Positions 6,770 to 13,933 of a DNA stretch of 16,367 nucleotides are shown piece after piece. The notes beneath the pieces are model-generated. The model had not been told where the DNA came from. It was given only the letters and a program-made list of their open reading frames with translations, and searched no databases. Origin of the DNA: Cyanobacteria bacterium UBA2566. GTDB taxonomy: Bacteria > Cyanobacteriota > Cyanobacteriia > Cyanobacteriales > Desertifilaceae. The stretch covers positions 1 through 16,367 of the forward strand of contig DDLS01000075.1 of assembly GCA_002340255.1 (NCBI GenBank), in the 5' to 3' direction. The position numbers and the translations under genes are program-made. Position 1 is the first letter of the stretch. Every line of letters starts with the position of its first letter.

Positions 6770-9361
6770 ATGTTTCTAGATGACTATCGTCAACATGCCC
6801 AAGAGAGGGCAGCCCTCGGTATCCCTCCCCTACCTTTGGATGCCGCTCAAACCTTTGAGCTGTGCGAGATGTTGAAACAGCCGCCCGAGGAACTCAAAGA
6901 AGAGCTACTGATGTTATTGCGCGATCGCACTCCGCCTGGAGTAGATGAGGCAGCTTACGTGAAAGCGGGGTTCCTCACGGCTGTTGCGAAAGATGAGATC
7001 CAGTGTCCGTTGATTTCCCATCAGGGGGCGATCGACCTGCTGGGGACGATGGTGGGAGGATATAATGTGCAGAGCCTGGTTGATATCCTCAAAAGCAATG
7101 ATAACGGCATGGCCAGTGAAGCGGCGGCGGCTCTAAGCAAAAGCACCCTCGTCTTCGATGCCTTTAACGAAGTCCTAGAACTCTCAGAAGTCAACCCCTA
7201 CGCCAAACAAGTCATCGACGCTTGGGCCAATGCCGTTTGGTTTATTCGCCGTCCCAAACTCCCCGAAGCCATTACCGTCACCGTCTTCAAAGTGCCTGGA
7301 GAAACCAACACCGACGATCTTTCTCCCGCACCCCACGCCACCACCCGCACGGATATCCCCCTCCACGCTCTCGCCATGCTAGAGTCGCGGATGCCCGAAG
7401 GGTTGCAAACCATTGCCAAACTGAAAGAAAATGGCCATCCTGTCGCCTATGTGGGGGATGTTGTGGGAACTGGTTCCTCCCGCAAGTCTGCCATTAACTC
7501 CGTTCTCTGGCACATTGGCGAAGATATCCCCTTTATTCCCAACAAGCGGGCAGGAGGATACATTCTTGGGGGTAAAATTGCTCCCATTTTCTTCAATACC
7601 GCCGAAGACTCTGGCGCACTGCCCATCGAATGCGATGTCAGCAACCTGAACACTGGGGACATCATCACCATCCATCCCTACAAAGGAGAAATTACCAACC
7701 CAGCCGGAGAAGTCATTTCCACATTTTCTCTGAAACCCGAAACCATCCTTGATGAAGTGCGCGCAGGTGGACGTATTCCCTTGCTCATCGGACGCAGTTT
7801 AACCGACAAAACCCGTGAAGCCCTGGGTTACGAAACCAGCCCCCTGTTTACCCGTCCCAGCGTACCGAGCGATACTGGGAAAGGCTTCACCCTGGCACAG
7901 AAAATGGTCGGGAAAGCTTGCGGACTGCCTGGCGTGCGTCCGGGAACTTCTTGCGAACCGATCATGACGACGGTGGGTTCCCAGGATACCACGGGGCCGA
8001 TGACTAGAGATGAGCTGAAAGAACTGGCTTGTTTGGGTTTCAACGCAGATTTAACCTTGCAAACCTTCTGTCATACCGCCGCGTATCCAAAACCGGTAGA
8101 CATCAAAACCCACAAGGACTTACCGGACTTCTTCTCCACCCGCGCCGGGGTTGCTCTGCGTCCGGGAGATGGCATCATCCACTCCTGGCTCAACCGGATG
8201 CTCTTACCGGACACTGTAGGCACGGGGGGCGACTCCCACACCCGGTTCCCCCTGGGTATTTCCTTCCCCGCAGGTTCCGGTTTGGTGGCATTTGCGGCGG
8301 CTCTGGGAGTGATGCCCTTGGATATGCCAGAGTCGGTGTTAGTCAAATTTACCGGTGAGTTGCAACCGGGGGTTACCCTGCGCGATATCGTCAATGCCAT
8401 TCCCTGGGTGGCGATGCAACAGGGTAAGCTCACTGTCGCCAAAGAGAACAAAATCAATGTGTTTAATGGGCGCATTATGGAGATGGAGGGCTTACCGGAC
8501 TTGAAATTAGAGCAAGCCTTTGAGCTAACGGATGCCACGGCAGAGCGTTCTTGCGCTGGCTCTACGATTAAGTTAAGTTCGGAGACTGTGGCAGAGTATT
8601 TGCGATCTAATATTGTGCTGATGAAAAACATGATCGCTAGGGGCTATGAGGATGCGGTTACCCTCACCCGTCGCATTGCCAAAATGGAGCAATGGTTGGC
8701 AAACCCGGAGTTAATGTCAGCCGATGCAGATGCCGAGTATACTGATAGTATCGAGGTAAATTTAAGCGAGATCAAAGAACCCATTGTTGCCGCTCCCAAC
8801 GATCCGGATAATGTCAAGTTAATGAGCGAATGTTCCGGCGATCGAATTGATGAGGTATTCATCGGTTCTTGTATGACTAATATCGGCCATTATCGCGCCG
8901 CCGCGAAGATTTTGGAAGCCGCAGGAACGGTAAAAGGTCGCCTCTGGATCTGTCCTCCAACCCGCATGGATGAACAACAGTTACGGGATGAAGGAATGTA
9001 CGGTATTTTTGCCGCTTCTGGTGCAAGAACGGAAATGCCAGGATGTTCCTTGTGCATGGGAAATCAAGCCCGCGTCGAAGATAATGCCACGGTTTTCTCG
9101 ACTTCTACCCGTAATTTTAATAACCGCATGGGTAAAGGCGCGAGAGTCTATTTAGGCTCGGCAGAGTTAGCAGCAGTCTGCGCTCTTCTCGGTAAAATCC
9201 CCACTGTTGAAGAGTATTTAGATATTGTGGCTCAGAAGGTCGATCCATTCAAGGCTGAGTTGTACCGTTACCTGAACTTCAATGAAATTAAAGGTTTCGA
9301 GGATTTCGGTCGCGTCATTCCCGCCGATCAGATGCCGAAGTTAGAAGAGGCTGTGGTGTAG
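6770..9361 (+). CDS. acnB: Aconitate hydratase B (bifunctional with 2-methylisocitrate dehydratase)
   Basis: 863 residues, matching the ~865 of E. coli AcnB. It isomerises citrate and isocitrate via cis-aconitate in the cytosolic TCA pathway using a [4Fe-4S] cluster. The AcnB-specific order is present: N-terminal HEAT-like helical domain (about 1-160), the swivel domain (PGETNTDDLSPAPHA, GDVVGTGSSRKSAINS), then the catalytic domains (GTSCEPIMTTVGSQDTTGPM, GGDSHTRFPLGISFPAGSG). Cluster ligands are visible as C701 (IGSCMTNIGHYRAA) and C759/C762 (PGCSLCMGNQARV). Start ATG 6770 follows CAGGAGA. AcnB is the usual aconitase of cyanobacteria; its relatives can moonlight as RNA-binding proteins when the cluster is lost. 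The final 36 codons plus stop recur as a diverged copy at 9864-9974 beyond two small genes. Confidence 0.98.
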   Translation: MFLDDYRQHAQERAALGIPPLPLDAAQTFELCEMLKQPPEELKEELLMLLRDRTPPGVDEAAYVKAGFLTAVAKDEIQCPLISHQGAIDLLGTMVGGYNVQSLVDILKSNDNGMASEAAAALSKSTLVFDAFNEVLELSEVNPYAKQVIDAWANAVWFIRRPKLPEAITVTVFKVPGETNTDDLSPAPHATTRTDIPLHALAMLESRMPEGLQTIAKLKENGHPVAYVGDVVGTGSSRKSAINSVLWHIGEDIPFIPNKRAGGYILGGKIAPIFFNTAEDSGALPIECDVSNLNTGDIITIHPYKGEITNPAGEVISTFSLKPETILDEVRAGGRIPLLIGRSLTDKTREALGYETSPLFTRPSVPSDTGKGFTLAQKMVGKACGLPGVRPGTSCEPIMTTVGSQDTTGPMTRDELKELACLGFNADLTLQTFCHTAAYPKPVDIKTHKDLPDFFSTRAGVALRPGDGIIHSWLNRMLLPDTVGTGGDSHTRFPLGISFPAGSGLVAFAAALGVMPLDMPESVLVKFTGELQPGVTLRDIVNAIPWVAMQQGKLTVAKENKINVFNGRIMEMEGLPDLKLEQAFELTDATAERSCAGSTIKLSSETVAEYLRSNIVLMKNMIARGYEDAVTLTRRIAKMEQWLANPELMSADADAEYTDSIEVNLSEIKEPIVAAPNDPDNVKLMSECSGDRIDEVFIGSCMTNIGHYRAAAKILEAAGTVKGRLWICPPTRMDEQQLRDEGMYGIFAASGARTEMPGCSLCMGNQARVEDNATVFSTSTRNFNNRMGKGARVYLGSAELAAVCALLGKIPTVEEYLDIVAQKVDPFKAELYRYLNFNEIKGFEDFGRVIPADQMPKLEEAVV
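9251..9361 (+). repeat. acnB 3' end, proximal copy of a 111-bp direct repeat
   Basis: This is the functional acnB end (KAELYRYLNFNEIKGFEDF... to TAG). It pairs with 9864-9974 at 100 of 111 identical positions by direct reading. The similarity continues loosely through each copy's downstream hairpin (9375-9401 and 9986-10011), so the repeated unit is acnB tail plus terminator. Confidence 0.9.
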
Positions 9362-9374
9362 TAGTCTAATTATT

Positions 9375-9401
9375 GAGGTGGGTCTTTTATTGACTCACCT
9401 C
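9375..9401 (+). terminator. acnB hairpin terminator
   Basis: GAGGTGGGTC (9375-9384), a 7-base loop TTTTATT, then GACTCACCTC (9392-9401) form a 10-bp stem with one G:T pair, 14 bases after the acnB stop. No strong U-tract follows, which is common in cyanobacteria, so termination efficiency is uncertain. Confidence 0.7.
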
Positions 9402-9422
9402 GATCGATCAAGATTATAATTT

Positions 9423-9611
9423 ATGGGAAAAAGTCATTTTAAAAAAGCAATATTATCTTTGGAAGCTCGGATTGCTGAACATCAAGAAAAAATAAGATTA
9501 GAATTAAATAAGGAGTTTCCAGATCGAGGATTGATTAACCCTTGGCAAAAGGAAATTAAAGCCTTTGAAAAAGGTATTCAACAAGCATTAAAAAGGTTAG
9601 GAAAAAACTAA
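9423..9611 (+). CDS. Small basic helical protein, first gene of acnB-flanked cassette
   Basis: 62 residues, MGKSHFKKAILSLEARIAEH through QQALKRLGKN. It is rich in Lys, Glu and Gln and predicted by eye to be two amphipathic helices around a short proline turn (FPDRGLINPW). No family is recognised and no good ribosome binding site precedes the ATG. The stop TAA shares its last base with the ATG of the next gene (TAATG at 9609-9613), which indicates translational coupling. The paired layout of two tiny, overlapping genes is typical of toxin-antitoxin modules, but nothing in the sequence proves activity. Both genes lie between the two copies of the acnB tail and are more A+T rich than acnB. Confidence 0.6.
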   Translation: MGKSHFKKAILSLEARIAEHQEKIRLELNKEFPDRGLINPWQKEIKAFEKGIQQALKRLGKN

Positions 9612-9865
9612 TGCAATTAATTACTAAAAAATTTAGCACTCAAAATTCCACTTTAAATCAATTGATTATAGAATTACAGGAAGAATGTCAAAATGTGCTT
9701 TCTTTGATTAATCAATTACAACTTTCTGAGTTAAGCGATCGCCAAAAAGGTCAAATTTTATCAGAGTTATTAGTAGCCTCAATTCATTTACATTCTCACT
9801 GTGATGAGGATTGGCAAAAGTTAATTTCTGATGAGTTAGAATCTTTAACTGATGATGAAAATTAA
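9611..9865 (+). CDS. Small acidic helical protein, second gene of acnB-flanked cassette
   Basis: 84 residues, MQLITKKFSTQNSTLNQLII to LISDELESLTDDEN. Mostly helical, with an acidic C-terminus and a His-rich patch (SIHLHSHCDEDWQ). The start overlaps the previous stop by one base. The stop TAA (9863-9865) uses the first two bases of the duplicated acnB tail (which starts at 9864), so the end of this gene coincides with a recombination junction and may be shorter or longer in relatives. No family recognised. Opposite charge to its partner (basic first, acidic second) is compatible with a complex between the two. Confidence 0.6.
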   Translation: MQLITKKFSTQNSTLNQLIIELQEECQNVLSLINQLQLSELSDRQKGQILSELLVASIHLHSHCDEDWQKLISDELESLTDDEN

Positions 9866-9974
9866 GGCTGATTTGTACCGTTACCTGAATTTCAATGAGA
9901 TTGAGGGTTTCGAGGGTTTCGGTCGTGTCATTCCCGCCGATCAGATGCCCAAGTTAGAGGAGGCTGTAGTATAG
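9864..9974 (+). pseudogene. acnB: Duplicated 3' fragment of acnB (last 36 codons plus stop)
   Basis: The reading frame KADLYRYLNFNEIEGFEGFG...KLEEAVV-stop repeats the AcnB C-terminus without the rest of the gene. Against the intact copy there are 11 mismatches in 111 bases. By codon, 7 are synonymous and 3 codons change (E to D, K to E with two base changes, D to G). The synonymous excess suggests this copy diverged as coding DNA, for example in another strain's acnB, before arriving here, rather than decaying after a local duplication. It has no start codon and is not expected to be translated on its own. Confidence 0.85.
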
Positions 9975-9985
9975 TATGGTACTGG

Positions 9986-10011
9986 GGGTGAGTCCTAAAC
10001 CAGACTCACCC
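9986..10011 (+). terminator. Hairpin terminator behind the duplicated acnB tail
   Basis: GGGTGAGTC (9986-9994), loop CTAAACCA, GACTCACCC (10003-10011): a perfect 9-bp stem 12 bases after the duplicate TAG. It corresponds in position and stem sequence to the hairpin at 9375-9401, which supports duplication of tail plus terminator as one unit. Confidence 0.7.
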
Positions 10012-10093
10012 AATGGCAGGGACTTACCAGCATCTACGTTTAGACTTTGTTCACCAGTGACAAAAGATCCATTAATCGAGGTGTCTATAAATT

Positions 10094-10825
10094 ATGTCCA
10101 ACCCCAATAATCCCAACTCCAATCCACAACAACCTGGCAGTGGCCCTAGCGGTCCTGATTGGATACAAGCCGTTACATCTATATTGGGAGTGTTGATTAG
10201 TATATTGACCTCAAGTTATGTAACAAATCTTGTCAACCAAAAAACAATAGGAGATCTTCGAGAAGATTTAGATACCCTACCAAAGGAAATAGAAGTACTA
10301 AAAGAAGAAAAAGAACGCTTAGAGAGTGAAAAAACACGTTTAGAGAGTGAGATAGCGAATTTAGAAGATAACCTTGACCGAGCTATAGAGGAGCTGCAAA
10401 AGCCAGCAGTTATAGATATATCAGATATACAACGCCCAGTTGAGCTGAATGTAGACTTAGCATTACAATCTAGACGATGTGGCGATGATGTAGATATAAA
10501 ACTCTCTCGAATCCTTTTCCAGAAAAATAGTCGAATGGAATGGATATTTAGTATTAAAAACAATACCAGTGTAGCTCAGAACTTCTATCTTAGAAGTGTT
10601 AATTCAATGACTGTTATTGATAGTTTTGGAAAAGCCTATCCCCGTAGATACACTGATTCAGTTGAGCAAGTAAACCCTAATGGAAATGTAGAAAAGCGTG
10701 TACATTTTGATTTACCTCAGAAAGCAGTTAGCAAATTTGATGTAACATTTGGCTCGGCTGGATGTTTGAGTGTTGCACCATTTTCAGTGCAAATTCCACT
10801 AGAAATCTGGCAATCAACACAGTAA
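10094..10825 (+). CDS. Membrane-anchored coiled-coil protein with C-terminal beta domain, function unknown
   Basis: 243 residues. Residues 1-22 are Asn/Pro/Gly-rich and disordered-looking. Residues about 24-48 (WIQAVTSILGVLISILTSS) form one membrane segment. Residues about 52-103 are a strong heptad coiled coil rich in E, K and L (LKEEKERLESEKTRLESEI). Residues about 120-243 look like a beta-sandwich of the kind that carries extracytoplasmic DUF-type Ig folds (IFSIKNNTSVAQNFYLRSV, KRVHFDLPQK), with two Cys (RRCGDD, SAGCLS). GAGGTG about ten bases before the ATG supports the start. No family recognised. It lies between the acnB duplication and the ATPase-TOPRIM pair and ends four bases before a xisI-tail repeat, so its present 3' context is recombinant. 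Confidence 0.7.
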   Translation: MSNPNNPNSNPQQPGSGPSGPDWIQAVTSILGVLISILTSSYVTNLVNQKTIGDLREDLDTLPKEIEVLKEEKERLESEKTRLESEIANLEDNLDRAIEELQKPAVIDISDIQRPVELNVDLALQSRRCGDDVDIKLSRILFQKNSRMEWIFSIKNNTSVAQNFYLRSVNSMTVIDSFGKAYPRRYTDSVEQVNPNGNVEKRVHFDLPQKAVSKFDVTFGSAGCLSVAPFSVQIPLEIWQSTQ

Positions 10826-10829
10826 ACAT

Positions 10830-10993
10830 CTAGCGTTTCATTCCCCTGAAACTCGGAAGTTTACAGAGTTTGCAATCGCCTAAACCCTTATACTGCCTGG
10901 GATAGGGAGAATGGAGAGGGGGGTGTGGGGGCGATCAGGCTGATGGAGTGGAGTGGGGAGAGGGCGATACGCTGGGTTTGGATGGGCGATCGC
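10830..10993 (+). repeat. xisI-tail repeat, copy 1 (tail plus G-rich spacer)
   Basis: 10830-10883 reads in frame LAFHSPETRKFTEFAIA-stop, the conserved XisI C-terminus, without any upstream xisI. The HIP1 site at the stop is mutated to GCAATCGC. The spacer that follows (ATACTGCCTGGGATAGGG..., TGATGGAGTGGAGTGGGG...) matches copies 2, 4 and 6. The promoter and xisH start seen after copies 2 and 4 are absent; unrelated sequence leads to the stop of the TOPRIM gene. Confidence 0.85.
10899..10931 (+). other. G-run cluster (possible G-quadruplex) in repeat copy 1
   Basis: GGG-ATA-GGG, a 10-base interruption, then GGGGGG-TGT-GGGGG on the + strand. The long second loop makes this the weakest of the four related clusters. 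Confidence 0.4.
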
Positions 10994-11033
10994 CTGTCAA
11001 ATTTAGGCTAAACTCAATGTTTATGGAGAGTTG

Positions 11034-11717
11034 TTAATAGGTTCTTTTCTTGATCATCCGACAAAACTCCAAAAAAGACTGGAAAGTTTGTAAATGAGTA
11101 GGATTCTTAGATACTCTTTTCGTGAGTTCTTCTAAATAATAGTGTTTTCGTGCATCACCAGGATTTCTCTTAGTATAGGATATTTGTTTAGCTTTAAAAA
11201 TTTCCTGCAAATATTTAAAGTGAAAATCAGCATGATTTCTCATTCCATAGTCGCCCATTAACTCTGGATCGTTTTGAGATACATCATAGTATCTAAAATA
11301 ATCTAATAAAGGCTGTTGTGTAGGTTGCCTTGAAAAAATAGTTTGATTCCCTAATAACCAAGTTTCTATACAACGATTCTGTATAATCACTTTAAGTTGT
11401 GTACTGCCTAAGTTGATTTTGTTTGGTTGTATAAAATTTTGAATATAGTTAACTCGTTCATCTACAGTATCCTCATCAGAATCAACACAAAGCACTAAGT
11501 AATCATAATTCTGAACTTCTTGAATTTTATCAATTGCGTTCTCCAAACCATCATGCAAAATTCGAGGATATCCTTCTCCACTAATTAAATAGTAGTTGTT
11601 ATTGACAACTTGATCAGAATATTCAACTCGCTTCAATTCAGGAATTAGATATTCAAGCCACTTTGGATAGATTTTTCTTTCTGTACTATTACCCTCAACC
11701 AAGAAGTAAAGATTCAT
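11034..11717 (-). CDS. TOPRIM-like protein, partner of the upstream AAA ATPase
   Basis: 227 residues. The N-terminus MNLYFLVEGNSTERKIY gives the TOPRIM-type glutamate (E8) within a beta-strand-VEGxxTE motif, and YLVLCVDSDEDTVDER gives the acidic D79-x-D81 pair after a hydrophobic strand, as in OLD/RloB/DUF4435-type nucleases. The middle contains IQNRCIETWLLGNQ, resembling the conserved CxE/W segment that follows in related TOPRIM proteins. The start ATG at 11717 overlaps the ATPase stop by four bases (ATGA), so the two are translationally coupled. AAA plus TOPRIM pairs include the PARIS (AriA-AriB) and Gabija-like anti-phage systems. Assigning this protein to AriB itself is not justified by eye. 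A cleavage role on DNA or RNA is inferred. Confidence 0.72.
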   Translation of the reverse strand: MNLYFLVEGNSTERKIYPKWLEYLIPELKRVEYSDQVVNNNYYLISGEGYPRILHDGLENAIDKIQEVQNYDYLVLCVDSDEDTVDERVNYIQNFIQPNKINLGSTQLKVIIQNRCIETWLLGNQTIFSRQPTQQPLLDYFRYYDVSQNDPELMGDYGMRNHADFHFKYLQEIFKAKQISYTKRNPGDARKHYYLEELTKRVSKNPTHLQTFQSFLEFCRMIKKRTY

Positions 11718-12859
11718 TCATCCTCCGAATCACAATCATCATCTTCATTTTTGAGAATATTGATTAAATCAATAAAAGCTTTCTTCCTAGAATCAGGAAT
11801 GTGAAAATCTTTTGCATCTTTAACAGTTACTATATTTCCTTTACGGGTAACAATTTTCCAATATTTAGGACTAATATTATTAATGATATAAGGATGATGG
11901 CTTGTAACTATAAACTGCAAATTCGTATTTTCCCAAACCAAGTCTGTTACACTATCAATACAATTAATGCCTAAACTATTCTCAAATTCATCAATAAGGA
12001 TAACGGAGTTTTCCGGAGATAGATATAATTCGCTGATATACATCAGAGTTTTAAACATTCCTGATGAAATATTATCAATCCAGTTATCGATACCTTTCTC
12101 TTTAATATTAAATACAATAGATTCTTCCAATAATGCAGATAATACAATAGGTACACTTTTATATTTTGGAGTTTCTATTTTAATGTCTATGATATTATTA
12201 AAAATAGATTTAAATGCATCCTTTATCTTTTTAAATTCTTCAGGAAAAAGTCGGTTGATTATAGCAAACTTTATAGGAATAGGTAGATCGCTTTCTTTTA
12301 ATTGAAAAAATGATGATGTTTCATATTTTTCTAATATAGATATTGGAAAACGCCATATCTTATAAACATCACGATCTGAATCAATAAGTATAATTTTATC
12401 TAATTCTTTCTTAACAGGAATAATGTCATCTTCCTGTTTTAATAACTCAATTACACTGTCATAAGGAGATAGCTTAGGGGTTTCTTTTTTTTTGAAAAAA
12501 ATCTTTTCTGAAGTTCTTGTAACAAGAGTTGTATCATCACACTTTAATTCTTCATAGACAATCTTCACATTATCATCATCTTCTAAATTGTCATCAATAA
12601 AACTGGTATTTTCTTTGATCTCAAATTCACCACTCCAGTTGTAGTTAATATTACTTTTAGTAACAAAGGAAAGACTCCACTTAACTCCATTAAGAGAGTT
12701 ACCATTAGCAATAGCTTTTAAACTTCTAAGAGCTGTTAAAATTTTAGTCTTACCTGCACCAGAAACACCAACCAGAAGGTTGATACCTTCTGAAAACTCC
12801 ACTGGTTCAAGTTGCCATTCTTCTTCTTTATCGTAATACTCTAATTTTAGAATTCTCAT
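11714..12859 (-). CDS. AAA/ABC-type ATPase (AAA_21/OLD-like), candidate defence sensor
   Basis: 381 residues from ATG 12859 (MRILKLEYYDKEEEW). The frame is open upstream to 12958, but the additional 33 residues look unconserved and reach into repeat-flanking DNA. Walker A GVSGAGKT at 31-38; ABC-like signature ISSGM at about 264-268; Walker B VILIDEFENSLG with D290/E291; switch histidine in VTSHHPYII at 321-322. The head is split by a long, charged, poorly conserved insert (about 60-250), as in SMC-like, AriA and OLD-family ATPases. The C-terminus is very acidic (NEDDDCDSEDE). It is coupled to the TOPRIM gene, and the two lie between xisI-tail copies 1 and 2. The pair is clearly more A+T rich than acnB, which suggests transfer. 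No ribosome binding site is obvious, so the start is moderately sure. Confidence 0.82.
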   Translation of the reverse strand: MRILKLEYYDKEEEWQLEPVEFSEGINLLVGVSGAGKTKILTALRSLKAIANGNSLNGVKWSLSFVTKSNINYNWSGEFEIKENTSFIDDNLEDDDNVKIVYEELKCDDTTLVTRTSEKIFFKKKETPKLSPYDSVIELLKQEDDIIPVKKELDKIILIDSDRDVYKIWRFPISILEKYETSSFFQLKESDLPIPIKFAIINRLFPEEFKKIKDAFKSIFNNIIDIKIETPKYKSVPIVLSALLEESIVFNIKEKGIDNWIDNISSGMFKTLMYISELYLSPENSVILIDEFENSLGINCIDSVTDLVWENTNLQFIVTSHHPYIINNISPKYWKIVTRKGNIVTVKDAKDFHIPDSRKKAFIDLINILKNEDDDCDSEDE

Positions 12860-13070
12860 GCTATTGAATAGGAAAAACTTTAAGCAATTAAGGCGCAGTA
12901 ATTTATTAACTAAAATTTTAGATAGCCAGATTATACCAAAACTTCTATCAAATGACAAACTACTATTTACAAATGGTGAAAAATATACTAAGAACGTTAT
13001 ACTGGCATTTCATGCCCCTGAAACTCGGAAGTTTACAGAATTTGCGATCGCCTAAACCCTGATACTGCCT

Positions 13071-13103
13071 GGGATAGGGATAGTGGGGTAGGGGGTTTGG
13101 GGG
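13071..13103 (+). other. Five-run G-quadruplex motif in repeat copy 2
   Basis: GGG-ATA-GGG-ATAGT-GGGG-TA-GGGGG-TTT-GGGGG on the + strand: five runs with loops of 3, 5, 2 and 3 bases, which satisfies the usual G3+N1-7 rule. The same pattern recurs at copies 4 and 6. Confidence 0.6.
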
Positions 13104-13149
13104 CGGATTGACTGATGGAGTAGAGTGGGGAGAGGGCGATCGCCTTTGC

Positions 13150-13187
13150 TATAATACCAATATCCTCGACTCACACAAAGGAGGGAA
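13150..13187 (+). promoter_or_regulatory. Promoter -10 and ribosome binding site of xisH copy 1
   Basis: TATAAT at 13150-13155 is a consensus -10, with the same flanks at copy 4 (GCTATAATACCA); no consensus -35 lies 17 bases upstream, where the sequence is G-rich. AGGAGG follows at 13179-13184 with only three bases to the ATG at 13188, unusually close. Confidence 0.6.
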
Positions 13188-13604
13188 ATGCCAGCCAAAG
13201 ACACTTACCAAAATGCTGTAAAAAATGCCTTAATCAAGGACGGTTGGACAATTACTGCCGATCCTTATCCTATTAAATACGAAGAAGTTAAATTAGTCGC
13301 CGATCTCGCGAGTCGAAAAACAATTGCTGCCACTAGACAAGAAAGACAAATTGTAATTGAAATCAAAAGTTTTCTCAGTCGCTCTCCTATGCGGGAATTT
13401 GAGACAGCATTAGGTCAATACTTGATTTACAAAACTTTCCTTTCTATAAACCAACCTAACTGTGAAATTTACCTAGCCATTGGCAAGGATATCTATCAAA
13501 AGTTTTTCGAGCAAGTAGCAATTCAACTTATTCTTAAAACCTATCAAGTGTCATTGTTAGTTGTCGATCTGAATCTAGAGGAAATCATCCAATGGACAAA
13601 CTAA
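13188..13604 (+). CDS. xisH: XisH, fdxN-element excision controlling factor family
   Basis: 138 residues, typical XisH length, beginning MPAKDTYQNAVKNALIKDGW. XisH proteins have a PD-(D/E)XK endonuclease-like fold; candidate catalytic residues are D39 (LVADLA), E58 and K60 (IVIEIKSF) and Q77 (ALGQYL). In Anabaena, xisH and xisI were found to control excision of the fdxN element together with the recombinase XisF; no xisF or fdxN element is visible here, so that exact role is not implied. The gene overlaps xisI by 13 bases. Its promoter lies in the preceding repeat. A nuclease-plus-partner module akin to a toxin-antitoxin system is one hypothesis for the many xisHI copies in cyanobacteria. Confidence 0.93.
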   Translation: MPAKDTYQNAVKNALIKDGWTITADPYPIKYEEVKLVADLASRKTIAATRQERQIVIEIKSFLSRSPMREFETALGQYLIYKTFLSINQPNCEIYLAIGKDIYQKFFEQVAIQLILKTYQVSLLVVDLNLEEIIQWTN

Positions 13605-13933
13605 TTCACTATCAGACTCTGATCAAAAATATTTTAACCGAGTACGATCGCATTTCTGCACAAGTCCCCGATCCAGATATCGATGAAGTGTTAATGTTTG
13701 ACGATGACAGAAGTCAATACCTCTGGTTTAATATTGGCTGGAAAGATAGCAGAAGAATTAAAGCTGTTTCTGTCTATGTGAGAATCAAAAATGAGAAAAT
13801 TTACATAGAAGAAGATTGGACAGAGGACGGTATTGCAACTGAGTTACTCAGAGAAGGTGTCCCCAAAGAAGACATTGTACTAGCGTTTCATGAGCCAGAA
13901 AGTCGGAAGTTTACGGAGTTTGCGATCGCCTGA
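13592..13933 (+). CDS. xisI: XisI, fdxN-element excision controlling factor family
   Basis: 113 residues, MDKLIHYQTLIKNILTEYDRI, with the family core SVYVRIKNEKIYIEEDWTED, LLREGVPKEDIVLAFH and terminal RKFTEFAIA. XisI is the obligate partner of XisH, and the 13-base overlap implies coupled translation. The stop is TGA formed by GCGATCGCC-TGATGG: the HIP1 site at the end of xisI is joined directly to the distal half of the G-rich spacer. In copies 1, 2 and 4 the same HIP1-like site is followed by TAAACCC. The C-terminus is therefore preserved while the stop codon itself is a product of deletion. Confidence 0.93.
   Translation: MDKLIHYQTLIKNILTEYDRISAQVPDPDIDEVLMFDDDRSQYLWFNIGWKDSRRIKAVSVYVRIKNEKIYIEEDWTEDGIATELLREGVPKEDIVLAFHEPESRKFTEFAIA

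Larger units (their letters stand above)
12988..13187 (+). repeat. xisI-tail repeat, copy 2 (tail, G-rich spacer and xisH promoter)
   Basis: About 12988-13055 reads VILAFHAPETRKFTEFAIA-stop in frame, with no xisI body upstream; the DNA before it belongs to the region upstream of the ATPase. The tail and following ~25 bases differ from copy 1 at only a handful of positions (shared CCCCTGAAACTCGGAAG), so the ATPase-TOPRIM pair is bracketed by a near-identical direct repeat. The spacer continues with five G-runs, TGATGGAGTAGAGTGGGG, a HIP1 site and the xisH promoter. Confidence 0.85.

Noticed and set aside
8071..8631. 186-codon open frame on the - strand inside acnB
   Set aside because: It lies wholly opposite a well-conserved acnB region, has no ribosome binding site or recognisable domain, and is explained by the codon composition of acnB.
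9864..10011. Attachment site of an integrase-type element at the acnB 3' end
   Set aside because: The layout fits, but no integrase or excisionase lies in the cassette, so only duplication plus insertion is claimed.
11967..12305. 112-codon + strand frame within the ATPase gene
   Set aside because: It is antisense to the conserved ATPase core, which has clear motifs; composition-driven.
12858..13055. Rightward 65-codon frame ending in a XisI-like tail
   Set aside because: Only the last ~20 codons resemble XisI; the first part is the leader of the leftward ATPase gene read backward. It is treated as an orphan tail, not a gene.
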